In this document: in pieces, positions 19,444-29,427 of the stretch
How positions within the stretch are numbered: the first letter of the stretch is position 1
How the letters are laid out: each line of letters starts with the position of its first letter
Translations under genes and position numbers: made by a program
Source of the DNA: Paludibacteraceae bacterium
GTDB lineage: Bacteria > Bacteroidota > Bacteroidia > Bacteroidales > Paludibacteraceae
Length of the DNA stretch: 64,000 nucleotides
Direction of reading: 5' to 3'
Assembly: GCA_017527905.1 (NCBI GenBank)
Contig: JAFXPK010000023.1
Span: 62,001 to 126,000, forward strand
Notes under the pieces: model-generated
The model's input: the letters and a program-made list of their open reading frames with translations, nothing else
Told to the model about the DNA's origin: nothing
Databases searched by the model: none

Positions 19444-19929
19444 ATGGGAACAATCAGAAAGACTCTAGTGTTACTGCTTCTTTCTTTCGGAGCATTGTAC
19501 GTAAACGCAAATGTGAAATACATGACGATAGAACAGAAAAGCGGAGAAAAACTCAGTTTTCTTCTTGAGAAGAATCCAGAAATCACCTTCGACGAGAACA
19601 ATCACCTAGTGGTGAATGGCAACACGGAAACTAGTTTTGTCCTCAGCAATGTAAAGAACTACCATTTCACCGAAAACGACGAGACATCCACATCGAATGT
19701 GGGGAACGCCACCTTGAATGGGTTACGCATCATCAGTCTAGACAATCAGACTATTCGCATAGAGAACGCCCCCGCAGCCGCCCCGATCAAAATAGTGGGT
19801 ATGAATGGTATTACTTGGGTGGACACCACTGCCGATAACGCAGGAGGCGCCACAATCAGCCTACCGCAACAGAAAGGGGTCTACGTACTTTCCGTGGGCA
19901 ATCAATCCATTAGAGTCATCAGAAAATAA
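19444..19929 (+). CDS. Small secreted protein with sorting-domain-like C-terminus
   Basis: Protein of 161 residues with a signal peptide (about 1-21, LLLSFGALYVNA). The N-terminal motif KYMTIEQKSGEKLSFLLEKNPEITFDENNHLVV is a short beta-module seen at the start of many secreted Bacteroidetes proteins and again in the next gene. The C-terminal 70 residues (IKIVGMNGITWVD...KGVYVLSVGNQSIRVIRK) resemble a type IX sorting domain. In effect the protein is a signal, one module and a sorting domain, with no catalytic domain. The next gene begins 17 bp downstream, so the two are probably cotranscribed. The function is unknown. Confidence 0.7.
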   Translation: MGTIRKTLVLLLLSFGALYVNANVKYMTIEQKSGEKLSFLLEKNPEITFDENNHLVVNGNTETSFVLSNVKNYHFTENDETSTSNVGNATLNGLRIISLDNQTIRIENAPAAAPIKIVGMNGITWVDTTADNAGGATISLPQQKGVYVLSVGNQSIRVIRK

Positions 19930-19946
19930 CCGTTCAAAGAAGATCC

Positions 19947-20996
19947 ATGAAAAAAATTATACTAACAATATTGTCAATGGCATCGCTAGCCTTACCTATG
20001 GATGCCGCAGTCTATATGCGAGTGCATACTAATGACGGGAAAATAGACAAATATAACGTCGAGAATGTGGCGGAGGTGGAATACGACGAAGACATATTCA
20101 CCGACATCACAGAATCCGCCGCACAAGGCGTGACCGTCAGTGGAAAGAAAGGAGGTTTCACTTATGTGGATCTCGGATTACCAAGTAAAATCATGTGGGC
20201 GACATACAATATAGGAGCCACTAAGCCTTCCGAATATGGTGACTATTTCGCATGGGGTGAGACAAAGCCAAAAATCGGAGAATACAGCTATAGGACATAT
20301 AAATGGTGCGATGTCCCAAGAGATTTGGAAGGGACAGACGAATATACGAAATTTCCTTACACAAAATATTATTTCAGACTTGAACCATATGAGAGTTTTG
20401 ATGGTTCAATCCTCTATGATGAAGTAGGCGACTACAAGTACAAATTGGTTCCAGAAGATGATGCCGCTATAGTCAATTGGGGGAATGGTTGGCACATGCC
20501 TACAAAAGAAGATTTAATAGAGTTAGTTGACGGTTGCACCTGGAAATGGACAGAAAATTTCAACGGGAGTGGCTACAATGGGCACATAGGCACAAGCATC
20601 AAAAATGGCAATACCATATTCTTGCCAGCTGCAGGTTGTGCTTATAATTTTGACACCAACATGTATGCAGTCGGAGCTCAAGGATATTATAGTTCGTCCA
20701 CACAAATACTAAGTGTAGAACATTCTGATGGAGTCTGTCAGGTGAATATACTTTATACAGATAGTTTTTACAAAGACGGAGACATTTCTGCCGTCGATGC
20801 GGGTAAACATGGGCAATGTTCCTCTAGTCGCACATGGGGATTAAGTATTCGCCCATGCATTAAGGTGGATATAACAAAACCCATAGCGTATATGCTAGTT
20901 AAAACCACAGACAACAAAGTGACGAAATATGCCACAGACAATGTGAAGAAAGTAGATTACGAAATAGAGGATGACGAGCCCATCTCGGGGCAATAG
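19947..20996 (+). CDS. Secreted FISUMP-domain protein
   Basis: Protein of 349 residues with signal peptide (about 1-20, cleaved near DAAVYM). Residues 73-310 match the Fibrobacter succinogenes major paralogous (FISUMP) domain: YVDLGLPSKIMWATYNIGA, GDYFAWGETKPK and the late motif GLSIRPC. Such domains occur in secreted or surface proteins of fibre-degrading and gut bacteria, function unknown. The FISUMP domain is bracketed by two copies of one short module: VYMRVHTNDGKIDKYNVENV near residue 22 and AYMLVKTTDNKVTKYATDNV near residue 314. Unlike its neighbour it has no clear sorting domain. Codon use in its middle part is more AT-rich than in the flanking genes. Confidence 0.8.
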   Translation: MKKIILTILSMASLALPMDAAVYMRVHTNDGKIDKYNVENVAEVEYDEDIFTDITESAAQGVTVSGKKGGFTYVDLGLPSKIMWATYNIGATKPSEYGDYFAWGETKPKIGEYSYRTYKWCDVPRDLEGTDEYTKFPYTKYYFRLEPYESFDGSILYDEVGDYKYKLVPEDDAAIVNWGNGWHMPTKEDLIELVDGCTWKWTENFNGSGYNGHIGTSIKNGNTIFLPAAGCAYNFDTNMYAVGAQGYYSSSTQILSVEHSDGVCQVNILYTDSFYKDGDISAVDAGKHGQCSSSRTWGLSIRPCIKVDITKPIAYMLVKTTDNKVTKYATDNVKKVDYEIEDDEPISGQ

Positions 20997-21053
20997 GATA
21001 CCATCCCATCGTTGAACACAAACAAAAGTGTGGTCATTTAGAACAAAAGGCAA

Positions 21054-21098
21054 GCCCACCGAATAATTCTTTTGAAATGATTCGGTGGGCATATTTTT
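21054..21098 (+). terminator. Terminator after the FISUMP gene
   Basis: Perfect 11-bp stem GCCCACCGAAT/ATTCGGTGGGC (21054-21064 with 21080-21090), 15-nt loop, followed by ATATTTTTAC on the plus strand. It lies between convergent genes, and on the minus strand it is followed by TTGCCTTTTG, so weak bidirectional action is possible. Confidence 0.78.
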
Positions 21099-21110
21099 AC
21101 TTGTTTTTCC

Positions 21111-22346
21111 TTAATCCTTCGCCCTATATATCAACGTCGAACAATTCTCCGGCACGAAGACCTCCCTCGCATAGCGGCGCACATCTTCGGGAGTGACCTT
21201 CCTGTAATTCGCCACATCCTCATAGAGCAGGTTCGCATCGCCCAACAACTCATAATAGGCGAGGTTGTTCGCATGCTTCAGCAAAGTCATATTGTCCATC
21301 AGGTAAGAAGACTCATACTTGTTCTTCAGTTTCTCCAATTCCTGTTCAGGAACCAGTTCGTCACGCAACAGGCGCAGCTCCTCGTCGAAAGCCTGCTCCG
21401 CCTGCTCGAACGTGGTGTTTTCGGCCAACAGACCCGCTATGTAGAAAAGACCCGTCTCGATATCGCCTGAAATATATGCGCTCAGTTCGGTGAAAAGAGG
21501 GTTTTCCTTCACATATTTACGGTAAAGACGGGAGGAGTTACCATTGGACAACACGTCGGAAATCACGTCAGTCGTGTAGTAGTCCGCTTCCCGTCTGCCA
21601 CAGACATGGAAGACCTTATAGAGCATATTCGCCGGCACATTCCGCTCCACCTCCATACGTCTAGGCTCGGTCTGTTTCGGCTCCGGCGGAATCGCGCGCA
21701 CCAGCACGTCCCTGCGGGGAATATCACCGTACCACTTCTCCACCAAGCGTTTCGTCTCCTCGAAAGAGATATTGCCGACGACAGATAGTATAGCGTTATT
21801 CGGGGCATAATGCGAGAAAAAGAACGAGCGGACCTCGTCCAGCGTAGCATTCTCGATGTGGGACAGTTCCTTGCCGATCGTCGGCCAAGCGTAAGGATGT
21901 TGCTTGAAAGCCATGCCCCGCACCAAGTGGGATAGATCCCCGTAAGGCTGGTTGAGGTTACGTTGCTTGAACTCCTCGCAGACCACATTCCGCTGGACAT
22001 CCAAGCTCTTTTGGCTGAAATCGAGGCTCAGCATGCGGTCGGATTCCAACCAGAAGCCCACCTCCGCATTGCAGTCGGGCAACATCAGATAATAGTTCGT
22101 GTAGTCGTTGCAGGTCCAGGCGTTGTTCTCGCCGCAAGCCCGCTGCACAGGGTCGTCGTACGAAGGGATGTGCACGGAACCGCCAAACATCAGATGCTCG
22201 AAGAGATGGGCGAAACCCGTATGGTCAGGATGTTCATCCTTAGACCCGACATCATACAACGTATTGATAACCACCATCGGCGAAGTAGTGTCCATCAGGT
22301 GCACCACCCTCAGCCCATTATCCAGCACAAACTTATTGATCGACAT
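21111..22346 (-). CDS. M16 family zinc peptidase
   Basis: Protein of 411 residues. The inverted zinc motif HxxEH is visible as HLFEH (His47, Glu50, His51) within TGFAHLFEHLMFGGS, and the distal acidic ligand probably lies in the ENNAWTCNDYTNYY-to-ESDRMLSLDFS region. The C-terminal inactive-like half (about 180-400) contains the M16 C-domain. No signal peptide is seen, so it should be cytoplasmic, unlike many two-domain periplasmic M16 proteins. Single-unit M16 enzymes usually pair into a clam-shell dimer. It follows nfeD by 9 bp and ends the glgB-nfeD-M16 run. Confidence 0.9.
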   Translation of the reverse strand: MSINKFVLDNGLRVVHLMDTTSPMVVINTLYDVGSKDEHPDHTGFAHLFEHLMFGGSVHIPSYDDPVQRACGENNAWTCNDYTNYYLMLPDCNAEVGFWLESDRMLSLDFSQKSLDVQRNVVCEEFKQRNLNQPYGDLSHLVRGMAFKQHPYAWPTIGKELSHIENATLDEVRSFFFSHYAPNNAILSVVGNISFEETKRLVEKWYGDIPRRDVLVRAIPPEPKQTEPRRMEVERNVPANMLYKVFHVCGRREADYYTTDVISDVLSNGNSSRLYRKYVKENPLFTELSAYISGDIETGLFYIAGLLAENTTFEQAEQAFDEELRLLRDELVPEQELEKLKNKYESSYLMDNMTLLKHANNLAYYELLGDANLLYEDVANYRKVTPEDVRRYAREVFVPENCSTLIYRAKD

Positions 22347-22355
22347 ATTACCCTT

Positions 22356-23741
22356 CTATTTCTTGTAGACATACAGTTGTCCCATTTCATACTTGCGGAC
22401 CACAACCTCCTCGTTTTTCTCGATGAAACCATTCTCCGCCACCGCATCGAAGATCTCCCCGTCCACGTTCACCTTACCCGCAGGACGCAGATCCGTATGG
22501 CACACGCCGACCTTGCCCGCCAACGCGTTCAGCGAGACATCATTGCTCACGTAGCCATCCTCCTTATCCTGCGACTTCGTCAACGCAAGGTTCTTGAATA
22601 TACCATCCGTACCAATTTTCGACGTGAGGTAAGCGACCAAGGCGAACGATCCCAACATCGAAGCCAGCACAGTGGCCACAGCCGTTGTACACGCGCCGGA
22701 AGTCACCCCGCCGAAATCGAACACGTCATTCGGCAAAAGGCTCAACGTAAGTCCACCAATGATAAACACGATGCCCATGATGCCCGCAACGCCGAAGCCC
22801 GGAATCACAAAGATTTCCAGCAGTAGCAGGACGATACCCGCCAAGAAGAGGATAGCCTCCCAGACATCCAGCAGGCCGTCCATGTAGAGAGGCGCGAAAT
22901 AAAGCAAACCCGCCACAATGGATGCCATCAGGGCGAAACCGATACCCGGAGTCTGCATCTCGAAATAGATACCACCAATGATAATCATGATCAAAATGCC
23001 TTGGAAGACCGGGTTCATCAGGAAACCGAGCAACTTATCGAAGGCAGTCGCCTTGTAGGAGGTCAGTTCATAATCCTCCACCTGGAAAGCCTCAACGATG
23101 ATTTGCGGAATAGAATTGTAGATACCCTCGCAATAACCATTCTGGCAAGCCTCGTTGGCTGTGAAGGTCAAGATACGGGTGGAATCCACGATGCCAGGCA
23201 CCACCACCCTTTCGTCCACCATCGCCTCCGCGATGCATGGGTCACGGAACCAAGTCTCTACCGTGTCACCATTCACCACTTTCTTCACCTTTCCGTGGCT
23301 CTCCGCCGTGGAACGTATCGTGGAACGCATATACGACTGGTATTTGTCCGGCATTTTCTCCCCGTTCTCGTTCACCACCGTCGCCGCGCCTATATTGCCG
23401 CCAGACCTCATGTAGATGCTATCACAAGCGATGGAGATCAAGGCACCGGCGGAAGCCGCATTATTATCGATGAAGACGTAGACTGGAATCTCACAGTTCA
23501 ATATCAACGTGCGCATGGAGTCCGCATAATCCACCAAACCACCATAAGTGTTCAGATGAAGGAAGATACCGTCCACATGAAGCGAACGAGCCTCCGCCAC
23601 GCCATTCTTCAAATAGATCCAGCTCGTACTGCCTATCTCGTCAAATATTTTAATCTCGTGGTATCTTTTCGCACCAAAAGAACTGAAGCTGGAAAACAAT
23701 AGTCCCAGACCTATCAAAAACAATACTAAATATTTCCTCAT
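22356..23741 (-). CDS. NfeD family protein with ClpP/SppA-like protease domain
   Basis: Protein of 461 residues with signal peptide (about 1-24), a ClpP-class serine protease domain (about 30-240), four to five membrane helices (about 250-370) and a C-terminal OB-fold NfeD domain (about 400-460). The nucleophile is Ser97 in NNAASAGALIS; Lys133 (MPDKYQSY) is the likely partner of the Ser-Lys dyad known from archaeal 1510-N. This is the long (NfeD1b-like) form, which cleaves membrane proteins such as stomatins. The flotillin gene floA is also in this window but 22 kb away, not adjacent. The gene lies 15 bp after glgB and 9 bp before the M16 gene. Confidence 0.9.
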   Translation of the reverse strand: MRKYLVLFLIGLGLLFSSFSSFGAKRYHEIKIFDEIGSTSWIYLKNGVAEARSLHVDGIFLHLNTYGGLVDYADSMRTLILNCEIPVYVFIDNNAASAGALISIACDSIYMRSGGNIGAATVVNENGEKMPDKYQSYMRSTIRSTAESHGKVKKVVNGDTVETWFRDPCIAEAMVDERVVVPGIVDSTRILTFTANEACQNGYCEGIYNSIPQIIVEAFQVEDYELTSYKATAFDKLLGFLMNPVFQGILIMIIIGGIYFEMQTPGIGFALMASIVAGLLYFAPLYMDGLLDVWEAILFLAGIVLLLLEIFVIPGFGVAGIMGIVFIIGGLTLSLLPNDVFDFGGVTSGACTTAVATVLASMLGSFALVAYLTSKIGTDGIFKNLALTKSQDKEDGYVSNDVSLNALAGKVGVCHTDLRPAGKVNVDGEIFDAVAENGFIEKNEEVVVRKYEMGQLYVYKK

Positions 23742-23756
23742 ATCCTAATTGAAAAA

Positions 23757-25781
23757 CTATACATTATCGTCCGCACCCTTCAGCCTCAACACGCAAGCCG
23801 AGCGCGCAGGCAAATAGAGCAACAGCCACTCCTTGCCATCCGGGCGGGGAGCATCACCCTGCAATGTGAAATGAGTTTGGGAATCATCGACAAGCCCGAA
23901 GCCGCCAAATTCCTTGTCATCCGTGTTAAGCACCATCTCATACTCACCCGCCTCCGTGAGGATACCATAGTCCGAGAAAGACTTGTACGGATGGAAATTG
24001 AACACGAAGACCAAATCCTTGCGGCGGAAGGCCAACACCTGGTCGTCGGACTTATCCCACAACTCGATAATATCAGACTCGTTGAACTTATGCGAATCAC
24101 GAACCAACTTGATCATCTTCTTGTCGAAATCACCCAAGTACTTGTATTTAAGGTCGGTATCATCCACCAAATGCCACTGCCTACGGGCATACTTATACGA
24201 CCAGCCGTTCCCCTCGCGAGGGAAATCGATCCACTCCGGATGGCCAAACTCATTGCCCATGAAGTTCAAATATCCACCGTTGATAGTAGCCAACGTAATC
24301 AATCGTATCATCTTATGCAAGGCGATGGCGCGGTCCACCATATATGATGAATCGAACAGGCGGGACATATGCCAATACATATCCGCATCCGCCAATCTGA
24401 AAATCAATGTCTTATCACCCACCAACGCTTGGTCGTGGCTTTCTGCGTAACTGATCACCTTCTCGTCGCCACGGCGGTTCGTCAAGGTCCAGAGGATATG
24501 ACCTGGCTTCCAATCCTCGTCCCTGCACTCCTTGATGATCTTAATCCAGAAATCAGGGATACCCATGGCGAGGCGATAGTTGAAGCCCATACCGCCATCA
24601 CTGATCTTAGCCGCCAAGCCAGGCATACCGCTCACATCCTCCGCTATGGTGATGGCACGAGGATTCACCTCATGGATGAGATGGTTCGCCAACGTAAGGT
24701 AGCAGATGGCGTCACCATCCTGGTTAGGGCTATAATAGTCTGAATAATCAGAGAAGGAAGTACCCATTCCATGGTCGAGATACATCATGGAAGTAACCCC
24801 GTCGAAGCGGAATCCGTCGAACTTGAACTCCTCCAGCCAATACTTACAATTGGAAAGCAAGAAGTGGACCACCTCGTTCTTCGCATAGTTAAAGCAGTAA
24901 GAGTCCCACTGTCTATGCTCGCCACGCGCCCCCTCATGGAAATACTGGTAACGGGTGCCATCCAAGCATCCCAGGCCCTCGTTCTCGTTCCTCACCGCAT
25001 GGGAATGGACCAAATCCATGATGACGGCAAGCCCCATCTCATGGGCGGCATCTATCAACTCCTTCAGTTCATCGGGCGTGCCGAATCGGGAAGAAGGGGC
25101 GAAGAAACTGGAGACATGATAACCGAACGACCCGTAATAAGGGTGCTCCTGTATAGCCATGATCTGCACGCAGTTATAGCCGTCCGCTACGATGCGGGGC
25201 AAGACATTATCCTTGAATTCACAATAGGTGGAGACCCTCTCCGCCTCGCCCGCCATGCCCACATGCGACTCGTAGATCAGCAAAGGGGAAACCGACGGTT
25301 TGAACCGTTTGATCTTAAACTTATAGGGTTTTTCGGGCGACCATACCTGAGCGCTGAATACCTTCGTCTCATCATCCTGGACCACACGATTGGCCCAAGC
25401 CGGGATACGTTCGCCACAGCCACCGTCCCAGTAGACCTTCATCTTGTAGAGGTCGCCATGCTTCATCGCAGTCTCCGGCAACTCCAACTGCCACACTCCG
25501 TTCTTCAAAGGTTGCAGACGATAAGACTCCGTTTCTTTCCATCCATTGAAATCTCCGATAAGATAAATGGACGTCGCATTAGGCGCCCACTCCCGGAAAG
25601 ACCATTTCTTCGCCTCATGATGCAAACCGAAGTAGAGGTAACCGGAAGCGAAGTCAGACAAGGACTGGGACGGTCCACACAACTCGGAGAGTCTTTTCAT
25701 ATAGTATTTATACCTACCGACGATAGCGTTTTGGTAGGGTTTCAACCATAAATCATTCTTTATCAGTCTTAACATTTCCAT
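23757..25781 (-). CDS. glgB: 1,4-alpha-glucan branching enzyme (GH13)
   Basis: Protein of 674 residues. An N-terminal CBM48 region (FREWAPNATSIYLIGDFNGW) precedes the GH13 barrel. Catalytic segments are FRFDGVTSMMYLDHG (nucleophile Asp), TIAEDVSG (acid/base Glu) and YAESHDQALVGDKT (transition-state Asp). Residues GNEFGHPEWIDFPREGNGWSY near 500 are typical of branching enzymes. Its length and motifs resemble the eukaryote-like GlgB form found in Bacteroidetes rather than the longer E. coli form. It introduces alpha-1,6 branches into glycogen. No glgA or glgP gene is in the window; instead it heads a run with nfeD and an M16 peptidase. Confidence 0.94.
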   Translation of the reverse strand: MEMLRLIKNDLWLKPYQNAIVGRYKYYMKRLSELCGPSQSLSDFASGYLYFGLHHEAKKWSFREWAPNATSIYLIGDFNGWKETESYRLQPLKNGVWQLELPETAMKHGDLYKMKVYWDGGCGERIPAWANRVVQDDETKVFSAQVWSPEKPYKFKIKRFKPSVSPLLIYESHVGMAGEAERVSTYCEFKDNVLPRIVADGYNCVQIMAIQEHPYYGSFGYHVSSFFAPSSRFGTPDELKELIDAAHEMGLAVIMDLVHSHAVRNENEGLGCLDGTRYQYFHEGARGEHRQWDSYCFNYAKNEVVHFLLSNCKYWLEEFKFDGFRFDGVTSMMYLDHGMGTSFSDYSDYYSPNQDGDAICYLTLANHLIHEVNPRAITIAEDVSGMPGLAAKISDGGMGFNYRLAMGIPDFWIKIIKECRDEDWKPGHILWTLTNRRGDEKVISYAESHDQALVGDKTLIFRLADADMYWHMSRLFDSSYMVDRAIALHKMIRLITLATINGGYLNFMGNEFGHPEWIDFPREGNGWSYKYARRQWHLVDDTDLKYKYLGDFDKKMIKLVRDSHKFNESDIIELWDKSDDQVLAFRRKDLVFVFNFHPYKSFSDYGILTEAGEYEMVLNTDDKEFGGFGLVDDSQTHFTLQGDAPRPDGKEWLLLYLPARSACVLRLKGADDNV

Positions 25782-25930
25782 AACAAGTACTTAAACGTTA
25801 TAATGTAAAAGTAACAAATTATTCAATACAGATATCAGAAGATGTACCATTTCTGTCCAAAAAATATCGGAACGTCCACATCAACTATGTGGGGGAACAA
25901 TCCAGAGGAATCAGACAGGACATCGACTGG

Positions 25931-28495
25931 CTAAAAATTGATATGGACACCGAAACGCACACCCCTCGTATCCACATCCTCATGATTCTTGTACGTCAGA
26001 CGCCACACATAGTCGACACGGAATACCTTGAAGATATTCTCCACGCCCGCACTGACCTCCATATACGGAAGATCGCCCATCCTGTACGTGCCCGTAGGGA
26101 AAGCGAGTAACCCGGCAGGATTATCAGCCAGTCCAGGATCATTCCTACGCTCCAATCCGCCCCACAATCCTCTGAAAGAGAAGACTTCTCGCAATTGAAG
26201 CTTGCGTATCACAGGGATACGGTTCAATACAAGTCCATTCATGAAATATGTCAGGTACCACGAAACGGATTGATCGTTGATGAATTCGACAGGGTCCATC
26301 AGGTTGAATGCCTCGTTATCAACAAAGTACGACGAGGAGGCCATCGGAATATCCAACAACGTATAAGGCACCTTGTTCCATACCTTCACACCCTTCAATA
26401 GGAGGTCCACGTACCCAAAATAAGAGAACCACATCCTTTTCTCGAAGCCCAGCTCAGTTTTATTGCACGTGTAGTCAGACCCCAGGTAACCGTCCAAGGC
26501 GACGGAATGGGAGAGCGACAAAATCGGCACCTCCTTGTTCAACGTGAAACGATGCAGTCTAGACTGGTAAAACTTCTCCTTCGGCGCAAAGCGGAAAGAG
26601 AGTTTCAACGTACCCATGGAATAATTGTCGCAGTCGGACAGAACACCCATTTCATCGTATTTACGGAAGTTTGTCAAAAAAGTAGAATATGAAGTCTTGT
26701 AATTGAAATGCGCCCGCATGGAGAAGCCGGAATGATATTCACGAAGATACGAGAGTCCCGCCTCCCTCGCATATATCGCATCACGGTCGTCAGAGCGGCT
26801 GAACAAAGAAGTGATCGCATTACCACCCACCGTACTATAGTTCTCATTGCCCACCTTATCCACATCGTATTTGCAGTAAACAGTCAGGGAGTGGACAGGG
26901 AACTCCACATGGTACTTCTCCTTGTCGTTGAACGAATATTCGATAGAGCCCATACCCTTCGGTCGCTTATCCTTAAAGCCATAGGCGGCGTAGGTGGAGA
27001 GGAAGAAATGCTTATCGAACGCAGTGGTCGTCTCACCCCCGAAACGGAGGCGGAAGCCCTCCAGATCGTTTGCGGAGATCATGGAAAATACAGGACCGAT
27101 GTCGAACGGGCTATTCACCTTCTTCGTCGGTATGAAATTATTCGTGCAGATTTTCACGAAGCCCTCCGTAAACCGATAAACAGGCACACGGCGCAACTCT
27201 TTCATCAGCAGACTCGTGCGCGCCTCCTGCTCGGAGAGCGGCGCATAACGGAGCGAGTCCCACTCTGTAGCCGTTGTCTTACGGGAGGACGACTCATCCA
27301 CCACAGGGTCCGGGAAATCGAAAATTGGCAAATCCGGCTTCTCGAACGAATAGTTCCGATAGGCGTTCAACCGCTCGCCATAGACACGGGGAGCCGCAGG
27401 CACAAAGAAGGCGGCACTGACGAAATCCCTCGTCAACAGGCGAGTCCCATCCTGGGCATAATCAAAATCCTGATCGAAACTCATGCTTTCGACAAAGTTC
27501 AGATTAATGTTCTTCGGCAAATTGAAATGCGCCCTTCTCAACGCATAGGAAGAATCCAACGACACATATAGGCTACCGGTGAAACCATACGCCTCGGTCG
27601 TGTGAGGCGTGAAGGCGATATTCACACAACGTACACCGTTGATTTCCAACGTATCCAAAGCAAAAAACTTATAGAAAGCGGGGGCAACGTTTGACAAAGG
27701 GCTCACGAAATGGGTTGAGAGCAGAACTATATCGTTTTCAAAGACATCCACACCCTTCAAATACTCATCGAACATGTTCTGTACACCTTCCTGAGGAAGC
27801 AACTCGTCGATTCCGTCGAATTTTTTCGCATGGACGACTGTCCGCAAACGTTCAGGAGTAGCCTGCCAATAGAGCGTCGACGCGACCTCCCGCAGTCCGA
27901 GAGGAAGAATGGAACGGCCCTTCTGCGTGGTGTCGATATGGTCATACAGGAAGCCGAAACGTTTATTCAACAGACCGAATTTGCCCGCCTCGAAACCATT
28001 CCACGCATACGTAATCTTCTGATACTTATCACATTGATAATATGAATGATTAACAATCGATGTGCGATCTTTGTTTTCTATCACCTTACGCACCAAATCG
28101 AGGGCGGGATTGTTCTTTTTAGAGTATCGTTGTTTTTTCCTTTTCGACACGACCACCTCATCGAGGGAGAACTCCTCCCAGTTCAAGTCCACCTTCAACG
28201 TTTTTCTCTTCCCATCCGCCTTGACATAGATTTTTTTATCCTTATAACCCATCATGGAGAAGACCAAATAGCCTGACTCCCCTGTGGAGAGGGAAAAAGT
28301 ACCGTTCTTGTCGGAAGTGGTGCCCATGTCCGTGCTCTCGAAATAAATCGCCACATAAGGGAGAGTCTCTTTGGTAATCGAGTCACGCACAACACCACCG
28401 ACCTCCGTTTTCTCCGCCAACACCCCAACGGAACAAGACAAGCACAAGAGAAGAAAGCAACCTAATCTTCGAAGAAAACTGACAAAATAGTTCAT
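25931..28495 (-). CDS. DUF5686 outer-membrane protein with carboxypeptidase-regulatory-like domain
   Basis: Protein of 854 residues with signal peptide (about 1-27). The N-terminal 90 residues form a CarboxypepD_reg-like Ig fold (VGGVVRDSITKETLPYVAIYFESTDMG...). The rest is the DUF5686 region with many alternating hydrophobic strands, ending GVRFGVHINF with an aromatic terminal residue typical of outer-membrane beta-barrels. The family is restricted to Bacteroidetes and of unknown function; the domain order mirrors TonB-dependent receptors but without a plug. The start lies 5 bp after the stop of rnz, so the two are probably one transcript. Confidence 0.87.
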   Translation of the reverse strand: MNYFVSFLRRLGCFLLLCLSCSVGVLAEKTEVGGVVRDSITKETLPYVAIYFESTDMGTTSDKNGTFSLSTGESGYLVFSMMGYKDKKIYVKADGKRKTLKVDLNWEEFSLDEVVVSKRKKQRYSKKNNPALDLVRKVIENKDRTSIVNHSYYQCDKYQKITYAWNGFEAGKFGLLNKRFGFLYDHIDTTQKGRSILPLGLREVASTLYWQATPERLRTVVHAKKFDGIDELLPQEGVQNMFDEYLKGVDVFENDIVLLSTHFVSPLSNVAPAFYKFFALDTLEINGVRCVNIAFTPHTTEAYGFTGSLYVSLDSSYALRRAHFNLPKNINLNFVESMSFDQDFDYAQDGTRLLTRDFVSAAFFVPAAPRVYGERLNAYRNYSFEKPDLPIFDFPDPVVDESSSRKTTATEWDSLRYAPLSEQEARTSLLMKELRRVPVYRFTEGFVKICTNNFIPTKKVNSPFDIGPVFSMISANDLEGFRLRFGGETTTAFDKHFFLSTYAAYGFKDKRPKGMGSIEYSFNDKEKYHVEFPVHSLTVYCKYDVDKVGNENYSTVGGNAITSLFSRSDDRDAIYAREAGLSYLREYHSGFSMRAHFNYKTSYSTFLTNFRKYDEMGVLSDCDNYSMGTLKLSFRFAPKEKFYQSRLHRFTLNKEVPILSLSHSVALDGYLGSDYTCNKTELGFEKRMWFSYFGYVDLLLKGVKVWNKVPYTLLDIPMASSSYFVDNEAFNLMDPVEFINDQSVSWYLTYFMNGLVLNRIPVIRKLQLREVFSFRGLWGGLERRNDPGLADNPAGLLAFPTGTYRMGDLPYMEVSAGVENIFKVFRVDYVWRLTYKNHEDVDTRGVRFGVHINF

Positions 28496-28500
28496 AACAA

Positions 28501-29427
28501 TCAGAAAATAAAAGTTTTACCGTCTATAGCGAAATCAGTCGCCTCAAATACACTTTTCGCCTCTTCGAGCAAAGGAAGAGGATCATCATATCGTGCGGAA
28601 TAATGGCCGATGACCAATCGCTTCACATTCGCCATCTTCGCGATAGTAGCCGCCTGGAGCGCAGTGGAATGCATCGTTTTTTTCGCCGCAGGAAGGTCCT
28701 GATGCAGGAAAGTGGCCTCATGGAAAAGGCAATCCACCCCCTCGATATGCGGCAGGAACTTCTCCGTATAAGCCGTGTCGGAGCAATATGCGTAGCTCTT
28801 CGCAGGCGTCGGGTCGCTCGTCAACTGTCGATTAGGGATCACCTCACCCTCCTCCGTCACGAAGTCCGCCCCTCGTTTGATCAAAGGAATCTGGGCGACC
28901 GGGATGTGGAAATACTTCACCATCTCACCGTCGATGTGCCGTTCCTTCTCATGCTCCTTGAAAAGGAACCCGGAAGAGCGTACCGAATGCTTCAAGGGGA
29001 AAGACCTGACCGACAATGATTTATCATCGTAAATCACCTCCGATTCTGTCGGCGAAAAGGGCTCAAAATGCACATTGAACGACAAACCCTTGCAAAAGAA
29101 GACGATCAATGGGCGAATCAACTGCTCCAGTTCGGGGTGAGAATGGATATAGACATCCGAAGTGCGGCCTTGCGTGTCCAACGTGGAGATGAGGCCCACC
29201 AGACCGAAGCAATGGTCTCCATGTAGGTGGGAGATAAAGATATGGTTCAGGCGGGAGACACGCACCCCATAACGTCGCACCTGATGCTGCGTTCCCTCCC
29301 CACAGTCGATCATAAAAACCTTCTCTCTCAAGGAAAGCACCTGAGAGGGATGGGAGAACTTCTTCGTAGGCACCGCCGAACCGGCCCCTAATATCTGTAA
29401 CTGAACGTTTTCCAACGCATTAAACAA
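28501..29427 (-). CDS. rnz: Ribonuclease Z (tRNA 3'-processing endonuclease)
   Basis: Protein of 308 residues, the short form. The metallo-beta-lactamase zinc motif HLHGDH is at residues 67-72, after ISH, giving the usual THxHxDH-type site. Other family features are GAGSAVPTKKFSHPSQ near the start, the TQHQVRRYGV loop, and late metal ligands in SDTAYTEKF and GHYSARYDD. RNase Z removes 3' trailers from tRNA precursors. It lies upstream of the DUF5686 gene on the same strand and has a 329-bp spacer upstream. Confidence 0.93.
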   Translation of the reverse strand: MFNALENVQLQILGAGSAVPTKKFSHPSQVLSLREKVFMIDCGEGTQHQVRRYGVRVSRLNHIFISHLHGDHCFGLVGLISTLDTQGRTSDVYIHSHPELEQLIRPLIVFFCKGLSFNVHFEPFSPTESEVIYDDKSLSVRSFPLKHSVRSSGFLFKEHEKERHIDGEMVKYFHIPVAQIPLIKRGADFVTEEGEVIPNRQLTSDPTPAKSYAYCSDTAYTEKFLPHIEGVDCLFHEATFLHQDLPAAKKTMHSTALQAATIAKMANVKRLVIGHYSARYDDPLPLLEEAKSVFEATDFAIDGKTFIF

